Positions 1-7,090 of a stretch of DNA of 11,090 nucleotides are shown here, piece after piece. This stretch comes from Hyphomicrobiales bacterium (GTDB taxonomy: Bacteria; Pseudomonadota; Alphaproteobacteria; Rhizobiales; Beijerinckiaceae): positions 4,759 through 15,848 of the forward strand of contig PLUH01000255.1 in NCBI GenBank assembly GCA_003164825.1, in the 5' to 3' direction. How positions within the stretch are numbered: position 1 is the first letter of the stretch; each line of letters starts with the position of its first letter. The position numbers and the translations under genes were made by a program. The notes under the pieces were generated by a model. It saw only the letters and a program-made list of their open reading frames with translations, did no database searches and was not told the DNA's origin.

Positions 1-38
1 CCAAATTGGGCGATCTCCAGACGGGGCAGCGGCCAACC

Positions 39-57
39 CGATAGAAACTTGCTATTG
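39..57. promoter_or_regulatory. Putative LysR-type operator upstream of the regulator gene
   Basis: The arms CGATAG (39-44) and CTATTG (52-57) form an inverted repeat with a 7-nt spacer and one mismatch. The repeat contains the T-N11-A core (T42, A54) typical of LysR-family boxes. The same motif recurs in perfect form at 1040-1058, upstream of fdsG. Its right arm runs into TTGACC (55-60), which could be a -35 element for the regulator gene, although I see no convincing -10 at the right distance. This arrangement fits negative autoregulation. The sequence match is direct; the binding protein is inferred. Confidence 0.6.
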
Positions 58-103
58 ACCTTGGCTTTGCCTGGCGCCACGAGAAGTGCCTGGACAGGGC
101 GCT

Positions 104-1045
104 ATGGTCCTCCGTCAACTCGAATATCTCGCGGCGCTGGCGCGCGAGAAGCACTTCGGCCGCGCCGCAGAGGCCTGCCATGTGTCCCAGCCGACCCTAT
201 CGGCTGCGATCCGGCTGCTCGAAGACGATCTCGGGGCGCCGATCGTCGAGCGCGGCCATCGGTATGTCGGCCTGACGCCCCAGGGACAGGTCGTCCTGGA
301 CCACGCCCATCGGGTTCTCGCCGAGATCGAAAATCTGCGCCACGAACTCGACGAGATCGACAAGGGCCTGACCGGTCGGCTCCGCATCGGCGCCATTCCG
401 ACCGCGCTCCCGATCGTCTCCCAGCTCACTGGTCCCTTCCTGGCCCGCTTCCCCGGGGTGACCGTGACGGTTCTGTCCCACTCCAGCCAGGAAATCGAAC
501 GGGGGATCGAGGACTTCGAGCTCGACGCGGGTCTCACCTATCTCGACGCCGAACCGATCAGCCACCTCAAGACGAAGCCGATTTGCGTCGAGGAATATCT
601 CTTCCTGACCCCGGCGACCGGCCCACTCGCCGGCCGGCGTCAAGTCACGTGGCGGGAAGCGGCTGAAGCGCCTTTGTGTCTGCTGACGCCCGACATGCAG
701 AACCGGCGCATCATCGACGGCGTGTTCCGCTCGGTCGGGGCGAAACCGGTTCCGGCGGTGGAAACCAACTCGATCTTCAATCTCGTGTCGCACGTGAGCG
801 CCGGCCAATGGTCGGCGATCGTGCCGCGTCAGCTTTTGCGCTTTCTCGGCGTGCCGCCGGGCACGCGGGCGATCGAGCTCGTCGAGCCGGTCGCACAACG
901 CACCATCGGCCTCGTGATGAGCGACCGGGAGCCGCCCTCGCCGCTCGCCCGCAACCTGTTCGCCATGCAACTCCCCGCCGACGTCGCGGCGCTCATCCAG
1001 CCGCCGGACCGGTTCGAAGCATACGAAGGGAAGGCGATTCGATAG
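104..1045 (+). CDS. fdsR: LysR-type transcriptional regulator of the formate dehydrogenase operon (FdsR-like)
   Basis: The product is a 313-residue DNA-binding transcription factor of usual LysR length. The N-terminal winged helix-turn-helix (about residues 1-60) includes the recognition region VSQPTLSAAIRLLEDDLG. A linker helix follows, and then a periplasmic-binding-like effector domain (about 88-300) beginning GRLRIGAIPTALP. I chose ATG 104 because family members start directly with a hydrophobic MxLRQLxYL-type segment; a GTG at 86 would add six residues (MPGQGA) and has no better ribosome site. The gene lies 85 bp upstream of fdsG in the same direction. Matching LysR boxes precede both genes, and its stop codon lies inside the second box. 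LysR regulators named FdsR occupy this position in Cupriavidus, so the role is inferred from context. The effector is unknown; formate or a related metabolite is plausible. Confidence 0.9.
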   Translation: MVLRQLEYLAALAREKHFGRAAEACHVSQPTLSAAIRLLEDDLGAPIVERGHRYVGLTPQGQVVLDHAHRVLAEIENLRHELDEIDKGLTGRLRIGAIPTALPIVSQLTGPFLARFPGVTVTVLSHSSQEIERGIEDFELDAGLTYLDAEPISHLKTKPICVEEYLFLTPATGPLAGRRQVTWREAAEAPLCLLTPDMQNRRIIDGVFRSVGAKPVPAVETNSIFNLVSHVSAGQWSAIVPRQLLRFLGVPPGTRAIELVEPVAQRTIGLVMSDREPPSPLARNLFAMQLPADVAALIQPPDRFEAYEGKAIR

Positions 1046-1058
1046 AAGTTTCCTATCG
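1040..1058. promoter_or_regulatory. Putative LysR-type operator controlling fdsGBACD
   Basis: CGATAG (1040-1045) and CTATCG (1053-1058) form a perfect 6-bp inverted repeat around a 7-nt spacer, with a T-N11-A core (T1043, A1055). The same arms occur upstream of the regulator gene at 39-57 and, from scanning by eye, nowhere else in the window. The left arm contains the TAG stop codon of the regulator (1043-1045). The centre, about 1049, is roughly 65 bp upstream of the transcription start I infer near 1114. That is the classic recognition-site position for a LysR activator. Confidence 0.68.
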
Positions 1059-1070
1059 CACCTTCCAAAC

Positions 1071-1107
1071 GTTCAATTTGAACCTGCCCCCGCCCGGGCG
1101 CATGAAT
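1071..1107 (+). promoter_or_regulatory. Inverted repeat GTTCAA-T-TTGAAC and candidate fds promoter
   Basis: A perfect 6-bp inverted repeat with a 1-nt spacer lies at 1071-1083. Its right arm TTGAAC (1078-1083) would serve as a -35 box. ATGAAT (1102-1107), 18 bp further on, is a poor but possible -10, placing transcription start near 1114. A weak -10 would be expected of an activator-dependent promoter. The repeat has different arms from the CGATAG boxes, so it could be a second contact site for the LysR protein near -35 or an operator for another regulator. The repeat is seen directly; the promoter assignment is inference. Confidence 0.4.
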
Positions 1108-1118
1108 TCATCCGATCC

Positions 1119-1124
1119 GGGAGG
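1119..1124 (+). promoter_or_regulatory. Ribosome binding site of fdsG (supports a TTG start)
   Basis: GGGAGG ends six nucleotides before TTG 1131 and is close to an ideal Shine-Dalgarno sequence. The nearby ATG at 1102 is in a different frame, so this site decides in favour of the TTG start codon. Confidence 0.75.
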
Positions 1125-1130
1125 AATAAG

Positions 1131-1613
1131 TTGTCTGGCCGAACGGCTTTTGATGTTGATCTGGCCCGAACGCTGATCGATCGCAAGCGGACGCTGCCGG
1201 GCGCGACGCTGCCGATCCTCCACGATTTGCTGGAGCAATTCGGCTATATCGACGACGACGCTATCCCGCTGATCGCCGATGCGCTCAACATCTCGAGAGC
1301 TGAAGCCCTCGGCGTCGTCAGTTTCTACCACGATTTCCGCCGTTCGCCGGTTGACGGCCGGGTCCTGAAACTTTGCCGCGCCGAATCCTGTCAGGCCATG
1401 GGATGCGAAGACCTCGTTTCCCATCTCGCCGTCCGCCACGGCGTCACGGTCGACGGCCTGGACGAAGGTTCAGGGATTCGCGTCGAATCGGTCTACTGCC
1501 TCGGCAACTGCGCTCTCTCCCCCGCCGCCCTGCTCGACGGCGAACCGATCGGCCGTCTCGACCGCGATCGCCTCGACGCGCTCGTCGCCGGCGCCCAACG
1601 GAAGATGCAATGA
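1131..1613 (+). CDS. fdsG: NAD+-dependent formate dehydrogenase gamma subunit, NuoE-like [2Fe-2S] protein
   Basis: This 160-residue subunit of the cytoplasmic FdsABG formate dehydrogenase is homologous to NuoE of complex I. An N-terminal helical bundle (about 1-75) contains the family pattern LEQFGYIDDDAIPLIADALN and GVVSFYHDF. A thioredoxin-like ferredoxin domain follows with the cluster ligands C82-x4-C87 and C123-x3-C127 in CRAESC and CLGNC. Its [2Fe-2S] cluster lies near the FMN of FdsB. Translation starts at TTG, chosen for the strong ribosome site at 1119-1124 and the conserved beginning. Its stop overlaps the fdsB start by 4 bp (ATGA), which suggests translational coupling. The family assignment is firm: the order fdsG-B-A-C-D distinguishes it from complex I nuoEFG, where no FdhD gene follows. 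Confidence 0.96.
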   Translation: MSGRTAFDVDLARTLIDRKRTLPGATLPILHDLLEQFGYIDDDAIPLIADALNISRAEALGVVSFYHDFRRSPVDGRVLKLCRAESCQAMGCEDLVSHLAVRHGVTVDGLDEGSGIRVESVYCLGNCALSPAALLDGEPIGRLDRDRLDALVAGAQRKMQ

Positions 1614-3166
1614 GCGCGCGCGTTTTCGTTCCGGCCGATTCTTCGGCGCTGTCGGTTGGCGCGGACGCTGTCGCCGGCGCGATTCTCGATGAGGCGCGAC
1701 GCCGCGGCGTCGATACTACGATTGTGCGCACTGGTTCGCGCGGCCTCTTTTGGCTCGAGCCGCTCATCGAGGTCGAGACCGCGGCCGGCCGCATCGGCTA
1801 TGGACCGGTCGCGCCGGATGAGGTTGCGCGGCTGTTCGAGGCGGGCTTCCTGACTGGCGGCTCTCATCCCAAGGCGCTCGGGCGCGTCGAGGACATCCCC
1901 TATCTGGCGCGGCAGCAGCGGCTTATTTTTGCCCGCTGCGGGCTCACCGATCCCCTGTCGATCGACGATTACCGGCGTCATGGCGGGCTTCGAGGTCTCG
2001 AGTACGCGCTGCGCCTCGGCCCTAAGGCGACGATCGAGGAGATTCTGGCCTCGGGCCTGCGCGGGCGCGGCGGCGCGGGGTTTCCCACGGGCGTCAAATG
2101 GCGGACGACGGCCGGGATCGAGGCCGAGCAAAAATACGTCGTCTGCAACGCCGACGAGGGCGATAGCGGCACCTTCGCCGACCGGATGCTGATGGAGGGC
2201 GACCCGTTCCTGTTGATCGAGGGCATGGCCATCGCCGCGCTCTCGGTCGGCGCGACGAAGGGCTATGTCTACATCCGCTCCGAATATCCGCACGCGTTCG
2301 CGGTTTTTTCACGCGCGATCGGGCGGGCGCGGGCGGCGGGACTCCTCGGCCCGAGCGTGCTCGGCTCCGGCCGCGCCTTCGATCTCGAACCGAGGCTCGG
2401 CGCCGGCGCCTATATCTGCGGCGAGGAGACGTCGCTCCTGGAAAGCCTTGAGGGAAAGCGGGGCCAGATTCGCGTCAAGCCGCCGTTGCCGGCGATCGCC
2501 GGCCTGTTCGGCAAGCCGACGGTCGTCAATAATGTCCTGAGCTTCGCTTCCGCGCCGTGGATCCTCGAGCATGGGGCCAAGGCCTACGCCGATTACGGCG
2601 TCGGCCGGTCGCTCGGATCGCAACCGTTCCAGCTCGCCGGCAACGTCCGCCATGGCGGGCTCGTCGAACTCGCCTTCGGCGCGAGCTTGCGCGATCTCGT
2701 CGAAGGCTTCGGCGGCGGCACGCGCACCGGCCGGCCGATCCGGGCGGTTCAGGTCGGCGGACCGCTCGGCGCCTATTTTCCCGCTTCGCTCCTCGATACG
2801 CCGCTCGACTACGAGTCGATGGCCGCGGCCAGGGGCATGCTGGGCCACGGCGGGATCGTGGTCTTTGACGACAGCGTCGACATGGCGCGCCAGGCGCGCT
2901 TCGCCTTCGAATTCTGCGCCAAGGAGAGCTGCGGCAAGTGCACGCCGTGCCGGATCGGCTCGACCCGCGGTGTGGAGACGGTCGACAAGATCATCGCCGG
3001 CCGCGACCGCGAGCGGAACGTCCAGCTTTTGCGCGATCTTTGCGAGGTGATGACCGACGGCTCGCTCTGCGCGCTCGGCGGGCTCACCCCGCTGCCCGTT
3101 GTCAGCGCGCTCGATCATTTCAGCGAGGATTTCGCCGGGGCGCCGGCGCGCGTCGCGGCGGAATAG
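1610..3166 (+). CDS. fdsB: NAD+-dependent formate dehydrogenase beta subunit, NuoF-like FMN and NAD(H)-binding protein
   Basis: This 518-residue diaphorase subunit reduces NAD+ through FMN. Residues about 1-115 are a thioredoxin-like domain of the kind fused to FdsB and HoxF proteins; it has only one cysteine (C110), so it cannot carry its own [2Fe-2S] cluster. The NuoF core follows, with the glycine-rich nucleotide motif RGRGGAGFPTGVKW (151-164), CNADEGDSGTF (179-189) and GAYICGEETSLLESLEG (266-282). The SLBB region comes next, and then the N3-type [4Fe-4S] ligands C441-x2-C444-x2-C447 with C487. ATG 1610 overlaps the fdsG stop. The frame stays open upstream to 1373, but that part is inside fdsG and has the composition of an out-of-frame shadow. 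The stop lies 11 nt before fdsA. Confidence 0.96.
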   Translation: MSARVFVPADSSALSVGADAVAGAILDEARRRGVDTTIVRTGSRGLFWLEPLIEVETAAGRIGYGPVAPDEVARLFEAGFLTGGSHPKALGRVEDIPYLARQQRLIFARCGLTDPLSIDDYRRHGGLRGLEYALRLGPKATIEEILASGLRGRGGAGFPTGVKWRTTAGIEAEQKYVVCNADEGDSGTFADRMLMEGDPFLLIEGMAIAALSVGATKGYVYIRSEYPHAFAVFSRAIGRARAAGLLGPSVLGSGRAFDLEPRLGAGAYICGEETSLLESLEGKRGQIRVKPPLPAIAGLFGKPTVVNNVLSFASAPWILEHGAKAYADYGVGRSLGSQPFQLAGNVRHGGLVELAFGASLRDLVEGFGGGTRTGRPIRAVQVGGPLGAYFPASLLDTPLDYESMAAARGMLGHGGIVVFDDSVDMARQARFAFEFCAKESCGKCTPCRIGSTRGVETVDKIIAGRDRERNVQLLRDLCEVMTDGSLCALGGLTPLPVVSALDHFSEDFAGAPARVAAE

Positions 3167-3177
3167 GAGATCAAGCG

Positions 3178-6024
3178 ATGGCGCTGTTGCAGGAACTGGA
3201 TACCGGCACGCCGATCCGCACCGGCGAACCGACTGTCACGCTGACCATCGACGGGCGCAAGGTCAGCGTGCCGCAGGGGACGTCGGTGATGGCCGCCGCC
3301 GCGCTGATCGACAACCCGATCCCCAAGCTCTGCGCGACCGACAATCTCGAGGCCTTCGGCTCGTGCCGGCTCTGCCTGGTCGAGATCGAGGGCCGGAAGG
3401 GTACGCCGGCCTCGTGCACGACCCCGGCCGAAGCGGGCATGATCGTCCGCACCAAGACGGCGCGGCTGGAGCGGCTGCGGCGCGGCGTGATGGAGCTCTA
3501 TATCTCCGACCATCCGCTCGACTGTCTGACCTGCAGCGCCAACGGCGACTGCGAATTGCAGACCCAGGCCGGGAACGTCGGCTTGCGCGACGTGCGCTAT
3601 GGGTATGACGGCGCCAAGCACTCGCAGGGCCCGATCGACGCCTCCAATCCGTATTTCAGCTTCGAATCGTCGAAATGCATCGTCTGCTCGCGCTGCGTGC
3701 GCGCGTGCGAGGAGGTTCAGGGCACGTTTGCGCTGACCATCCTTGGCCGCGGTTTCGATTCGAAGGTTGCGACCGGCGGCGTCGATTTCCTGTCGTCCGA
3801 ATGCGTCTCCTGCGGCGCGTGCGTGCAGGCCTGCCCGACCGCGACCCTCAACGAGAAGCCGGTCATCGAGCACGGAACCCCGGAGCGGACGGTTGTGACC
3901 ACCTGCGCCTATTGCGGCGTCGGCTGCTCCTTCAAGGCGGAGCTCAAGGGGGACGAAGTTCTGCGCATGGTCCCCCACAAGGCCGGCAAGGCCAACGAGG
4001 GCCATTCGTGCGTCAAGGGCCGGTTCGCCTATGGCTACGCCACCCACAAGGACCGCATTCTCAAGCCGATGATCCGTGGCCGAATCGAGGATCCGTGGCG
4101 CGAGGTCTCCTGGGGCGAGGCGATCGCCCATGCGGCGAGCGAGTTCAAGCGCATCCAGGCCCAGTATGGCCGCGACTCGGTCGGGGCGATCAGCTCCTCG
4201 CGCTGCACCAACGAGGAAGTGTTCCTGGTCCAGAAGCTGGTGCGCGCCGGGTTCGGCAACAACAACATCGACACCTGCGCCCGCGTCTGCCACTCGCCGA
4301 CCGGCTTCGGCCTGTCCAAGACCTTCGGCACCTCGGCCGGCACCCAGGATTTCAAGTCGGTCGCGAAGGCGGACGTCGTGGTCGTGATCGGCGCCAATCC
4401 GACCGACGCCCATCCGGTGTTCGCCTCCCGCCTCAAGAAACGTCTGCGCGCCGGCGCCCGCCTCATCGTCGTCGACCCGCGCCGCATCGATCTGGTGAGG
4501 AGCGCGCACGTCAAGGCCGACCATCATCTGACGTTGAAGCCCGGAACCAACGTTGCGGTCCTCAACGCGATGGCCCATGTCGTCGTTACCGAGGGCCTCG
4601 TCGATGAAGCCTTCGTCCGCGAGCGCTGCGACCTCGGTAATTTCGAATCCTGGGCGCGGTTCGTCGCCGATCCGCGCCATTCGCCCGAGGCGACGGCGGC
4701 GGCGACCGGCGTCGATCCGCACGAGCTGCGCGCGGCGGCGCGTCTCTATGCGACCGGCGGCAATGCGGCGATCTACTATGGCCTTGGCGTCACCGAGCAC
4801 AGCCAGGGCTCGACGACGGTGATGGCGATCGCCAATCTCGCCATGGCGACCGGCAACATCGGCCGCGAGGGGGTCGGCGTGAATCCCTTGCGCGGCCAGA
4901 ACAACGTTCAGGGCTCGTGCGACATGGGCTCGTTCCCGCACGAGTTCTCCGGCTACCGCCACGTGTCGAACGACACCGCCCGCGAGACGTTCGAGCGCCT
5001 GTGGGGCGTGCCGCTCAGCAACGAGCCGGGTTTGCGCATCCCCAACATGATCGACGAGGCGATCGACGGCTCGTTCAAGTGGCTCTACGTCCAGGGCGAG
5101 GACATCGCCCAGTCGGACCCCGACACGACCCACATCACCGCGGGCCTGAAGGCGATGGAATGCGTCATCGTGCAGGATCTCTTTCTCAACGAGACGGCGC
5201 GTTACGCCCATATCTTCCTGCCCGGCGCGTCGTTCCTGGAGAAGGACGGCACGTTCACCAACGCCGAGCGCCGGATCAGCCGGGTGCGCAAGGCGATTCC
5301 CCCGCTTGCCGGAATGGCCGACTGGGAGGTGACGATGGCGCTGGCTAATGCGCTCGGCGCGCCAATGCGTTACAATCACCCGAGAGAGATCATGGACGAG
5401 ATTGCGGCGACCACGCCGACCTTCAAGGGCGTCTCCTACGCTCGCCTGGACGAGCTCGGCTCAATCCAGTGGCCGTGCAACGACGCGGCGCCGACCGGCA
5501 CGCCGGTCATGCATGTCGACCATTTCGTCCGCGGCAAGGGCCAGTTCATGCTGACCGAATATCTCGCCACCGAGGAGCGCGCCGGGCCGCGCTTCCCGCT
5601 CCTTTTGACCACCGGCCGCATCCTGTCGCAATACAATGTCGGCGCCCAGACGCGGCGCACCGCGAGCACGGTCTGGCACCACGAGGACGTGCTCGAAATT
5701 CACCCCTTCGACGCCGAGCAGCGCGGCGTACGCGATGGCGACCTCGTGGCGCTCGCAAGCCGCATCGGCGAGATTTCGCTCCGCGCCAGCGTCACCGAGC
5801 GGGTGCAGCCGGGGGTCGTCTATACGACCTTCCATCACGCCGTGACCGGCGCCAACGTGGTGACGACCGACAATTCCGACTGGGCGACCAACTGTCCGGA
5901 ATACAAGGTGACCGCGGTGCAGGTCCGGCGCACCAACCACTTCTCCGATTGGCAGCTGCGCGATCGCGAAGAGGGTGTCTCGTTGCGCCGGATGGCGAAG
6001 GCGTTGGCCGATGCGGCCGAGTGA
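3178..6024 (+). CDS. fdsA: NAD+-dependent formate dehydrogenase alpha subunit, bis-MGD molybdoenzyme
   Basis: This 948-residue catalytic subunit oxidises formate to CO2 in the cytoplasm. In order it has a [2Fe-2S] ferredoxin domain (C52, C63, C66, C80), a NuoG-type His/Cys cluster (H112, C116, C119, C125), two [4Fe-4S] motifs (C167/C170/C173/C177 and C209/C212/C215/C219), and the molybdopterin-proximal [4Fe-4S] motif (C243, C246, C250, C278). The bis-MGD domains follow, with a C-terminal dinucleotide-binding barrel from about residue 805. The Mo ligand is C371 followed by H372 (in CARVCHSP), encoded by TGC 4288-4290, so this is a cysteine rather than a selenocysteine enzyme. R572 in PLRGQNNVQG matches the substrate arginine. 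The spacing of C371 and R572 equals that of Cys386 and Arg587 in the Rhodobacter capsulatus enzyme. AGGAGA (3165-3170) precedes ATG 3178. Its end overlaps fdsC. Confidence 0.97.
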   Translation: MALLQELDTGTPIRTGEPTVTLTIDGRKVSVPQGTSVMAAAALIDNPIPKLCATDNLEAFGSCRLCLVEIEGRKGTPASCTTPAEAGMIVRTKTARLERLRRGVMELYISDHPLDCLTCSANGDCELQTQAGNVGLRDVRYGYDGAKHSQGPIDASNPYFSFESSKCIVCSRCVRACEEVQGTFALTILGRGFDSKVATGGVDFLSSECVSCGACVQACPTATLNEKPVIEHGTPERTVVTTCAYCGVGCSFKAELKGDEVLRMVPHKAGKANEGHSCVKGRFAYGYATHKDRILKPMIRGRIEDPWREVSWGEAIAHAASEFKRIQAQYGRDSVGAISSSRCTNEEVFLVQKLVRAGFGNNNIDTCARVCHSPTGFGLSKTFGTSAGTQDFKSVAKADVVVVIGANPTDAHPVFASRLKKRLRAGARLIVVDPRRIDLVRSAHVKADHHLTLKPGTNVAVLNAMAHVVVTEGLVDEAFVRERCDLGNFESWARFVADPRHSPEATAAATGVDPHELRAAARLYATGGNAAIYYGLGVTEHSQGSTTVMAIANLAMATGNIGREGVGVNPLRGQNNVQGSCDMGSFPHEFSGYRHVSNDTARETFERLWGVPLSNEPGLRIPNMIDEAIDGSFKWLYVQGEDIAQSDPDTTHITAGLKAMECVIVQDLFLNETARYAHIFLPGASFLEKDGTFTNAERRISRVRKAIPPLAGMADWEVTMALANALGAPMRYNHPREIMDEIAATTPTFKGVSYARLDELGSIQWPCNDAAPTGTPVMHVDHFVRGKGQFMLTEYLATEERAGPRFPLLLTTGRILSQYNVGAQTRRTASTVWHHEDVLEIHPFDAEQRGVRDGDLVALASRIGEISLRASVTERVQPGVVYTTFHHAVTGANVVTTDNSDWATNCPEYKVTAVQVRRTNHFSDWQLRDREEGVSLRRMAKALADAAE

Positions 6025-6844
6025 GGGGCCGGGTTCGATCGACGCTCCGGTCCGCGTCTTTTCCTACGACTTGGGCGTCGGCGGAAAGGAGTTCACGCGC
6101 GCCATCGCCGTCGAGGCCCCGGTCCAGATCGTCCTCGGCGGCGCGCCGTTCGCCGTCATGATGGCGACCCCGCAGGACCTCGAGGATTTCGCCGCCGGCT
6201 TTGTCCTGACCGAGCAGATCGCCGAGAGTGTCGCTGACATCCGGGGAATCGAGGTCGAAGCGGCCGAGGACGGCTGGAAGCTCAAGATCGCGCTCAGCGG
6301 CGAGCGATTGCAGGCCCATATGGCGCGCGCCCGGGCGATGAGCGGGCGCACCGGCTGCGGCCTCTGCGGCATAGAGGATTTTTCCCAGATGCCGTCGCCC
6401 CGGCCGCCGCTCAATCCGCCGGCTGCGATCGAGCCAGCCGCGATCCGCGCCGCGATTGGCGAACTCGAGGCCTGGCAGCCCCTCAATCGCGCGACCCGCG
6501 CCGTCCACGCCGCGGCGTGGTGCGGGCGGGACGGCAGGATTCTGTTGTCGCGCGAGGATGTCGGACGGCATAATGCGCTCGACAAGGCGATCGGGGCGCT
6601 GGCGCGCGCTCGCGTTGCCCCCGACAGCGGATTTTTTGTCATCACCAGCCGCTGTTCGTTCGAAATGGTCGCCAAGGCGGCCATCTTCGGCGCCGGGACC
6701 CTGGTGTCGGTTTCAGCCCCGACCTCGCTCGCCCTGGAGCGGGCGCGGCGTTTCGGCGTTCGCGTGATCGCGGTCGCGCGCGGCGATCAGGCGCTATCCT
6801 TCGAAGGCGGCGAGGGCGAGGCGAGCGGGGGATTGGCGGCGTGA
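6011..6844 (+). CDS. fdsC: Formate dehydrogenase accessory sulfurtransferase, FdhD/FdsC family
   Basis: This 277-residue FdhD-family protein binds bis-MGD and delivers the terminal sulfido ligand to the molybdenum of formate dehydrogenase before the cofactor is inserted. The diagnostic GRTGCGLCG motif holds the sulfur-transfer pair C116-x2-C119, and the family signature REDVGRHNALDKAIG lies at 181-195. The C-terminal part carries SRCSFEMVAKAAIFGAG and SAPTSLALERA. Length equals the usual FdhD size. I chose ATG 6011, which overlaps the last 14 bp of fdsA; an earlier GTG at 5975 would add only residues that shadow fdsA. The stop overlaps the GTG of fdsD by 4 bp. Position inside the operon indicates a dedicated chaperone for FdsA. 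Confidence 0.95.
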   Translation: MRPSEGPGSIDAPVRVFSYDLGVGGKEFTRAIAVEAPVQIVLGGAPFAVMMATPQDLEDFAAGFVLTEQIAESVADIRGIEVEAAEDGWKLKIALSGERLQAHMARARAMSGRTGCGLCGIEDFSQMPSPRPPLNPPAAIEPAAIRAAIGELEAWQPLNRATRAVHAAAWCGRDGRILLSREDVGRHNALDKAIGALARARVAPDSGFFVITSRCSFEMVAKAAIFGAGTLVSVSAPTSLALERARRFGVRVIAVARGDQALSFEGGEGEASGGLAA

Positions 6845-7074
6845 CGACCGGCAAGATCGACAAACTCGTGCGCATGGCCAATCAGATCGCGGATTTCTAC
6901 GCCGCCATGCCCGAGCGGGAAGCGACCGCGGGCGCCGCCTCGCATCTCACCCTCTACTGGACGCCGAAGATGATTCGCGAGATCATCGCCTTCGCCGATC
7001 AAGGCCATCCCGGCCTCAATGCGATCGCGGCGCGCGCGGTCGAATCGTTGAAACAGAAGGCGACGGCCGCCTAG
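6841..7074 (+). CDS. fdsD: NAD+-dependent formate dehydrogenase delta subunit
   Basis: This is a 77-residue, mostly helical protein of the FdsD family, matching the usual length. Recognisable family features are the N-terminal KLVRMANQIADFYAA segment and the central HLTLYWTPKMIREII segment. No cofactor ligand is present. In organisms where it has been studied, FdsD is a small additional subunit associated with the FdsABG enzyme; its exact function is less clear than that of the others. It starts with GTG at 6841 in a GTGA overlap with the fdsC stop, so it is probably translationally coupled. It is the last recognised fds gene, ending 16 nt before the FUSC gene. Confidence 0.93.
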   Translation: MTTGKIDKLVRMANQIADFYAAMPEREATAGAASHLTLYWTPKMIREIIAFADQGHPGLNAIAARAVESLKQKATAA

Positions 7075-7090
7075 GACTCTTCCGGGCCCC

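Noticed and set aside
1..9. Short palindrome CCAA-A-TTGG at the window edge
   Set aside because: Only 4-bp arms at the window boundary with no second copy, so chance is the simplest explanation.
1373..1609. N-terminal extension of FdsB by 79 codons
   Set aside because: The added residues are an Arg/Pro-rich out-of-frame reading of fdsG. ATG 1610 in the ATGA overlap gives the conserved FdsB start.
4288..4290. Possible selenocysteine in the formate dehydrogenase active site
   Set aside because: The codon is TGC, so the Mo ligand is an ordinary cysteine, as in other Fds enzymes.
3115..5379. Long open frame on the minus strand (about 750 codons) opposite fdsA
   Set aside because: It is a shadow of fdsA in GC-rich DNA. 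It has Arg/Ala/Asp-rich low-complexity composition, no recognisable domain, and lies opposite a gene with every catalytic residue intact.
1131..6024. Complex I nuoEFG cluster
   Set aside because: FdsA has the bis-MGD domains with C371/H372 and R572. FdhD-like and FdsD genes follow, and no other nuo genes are present.
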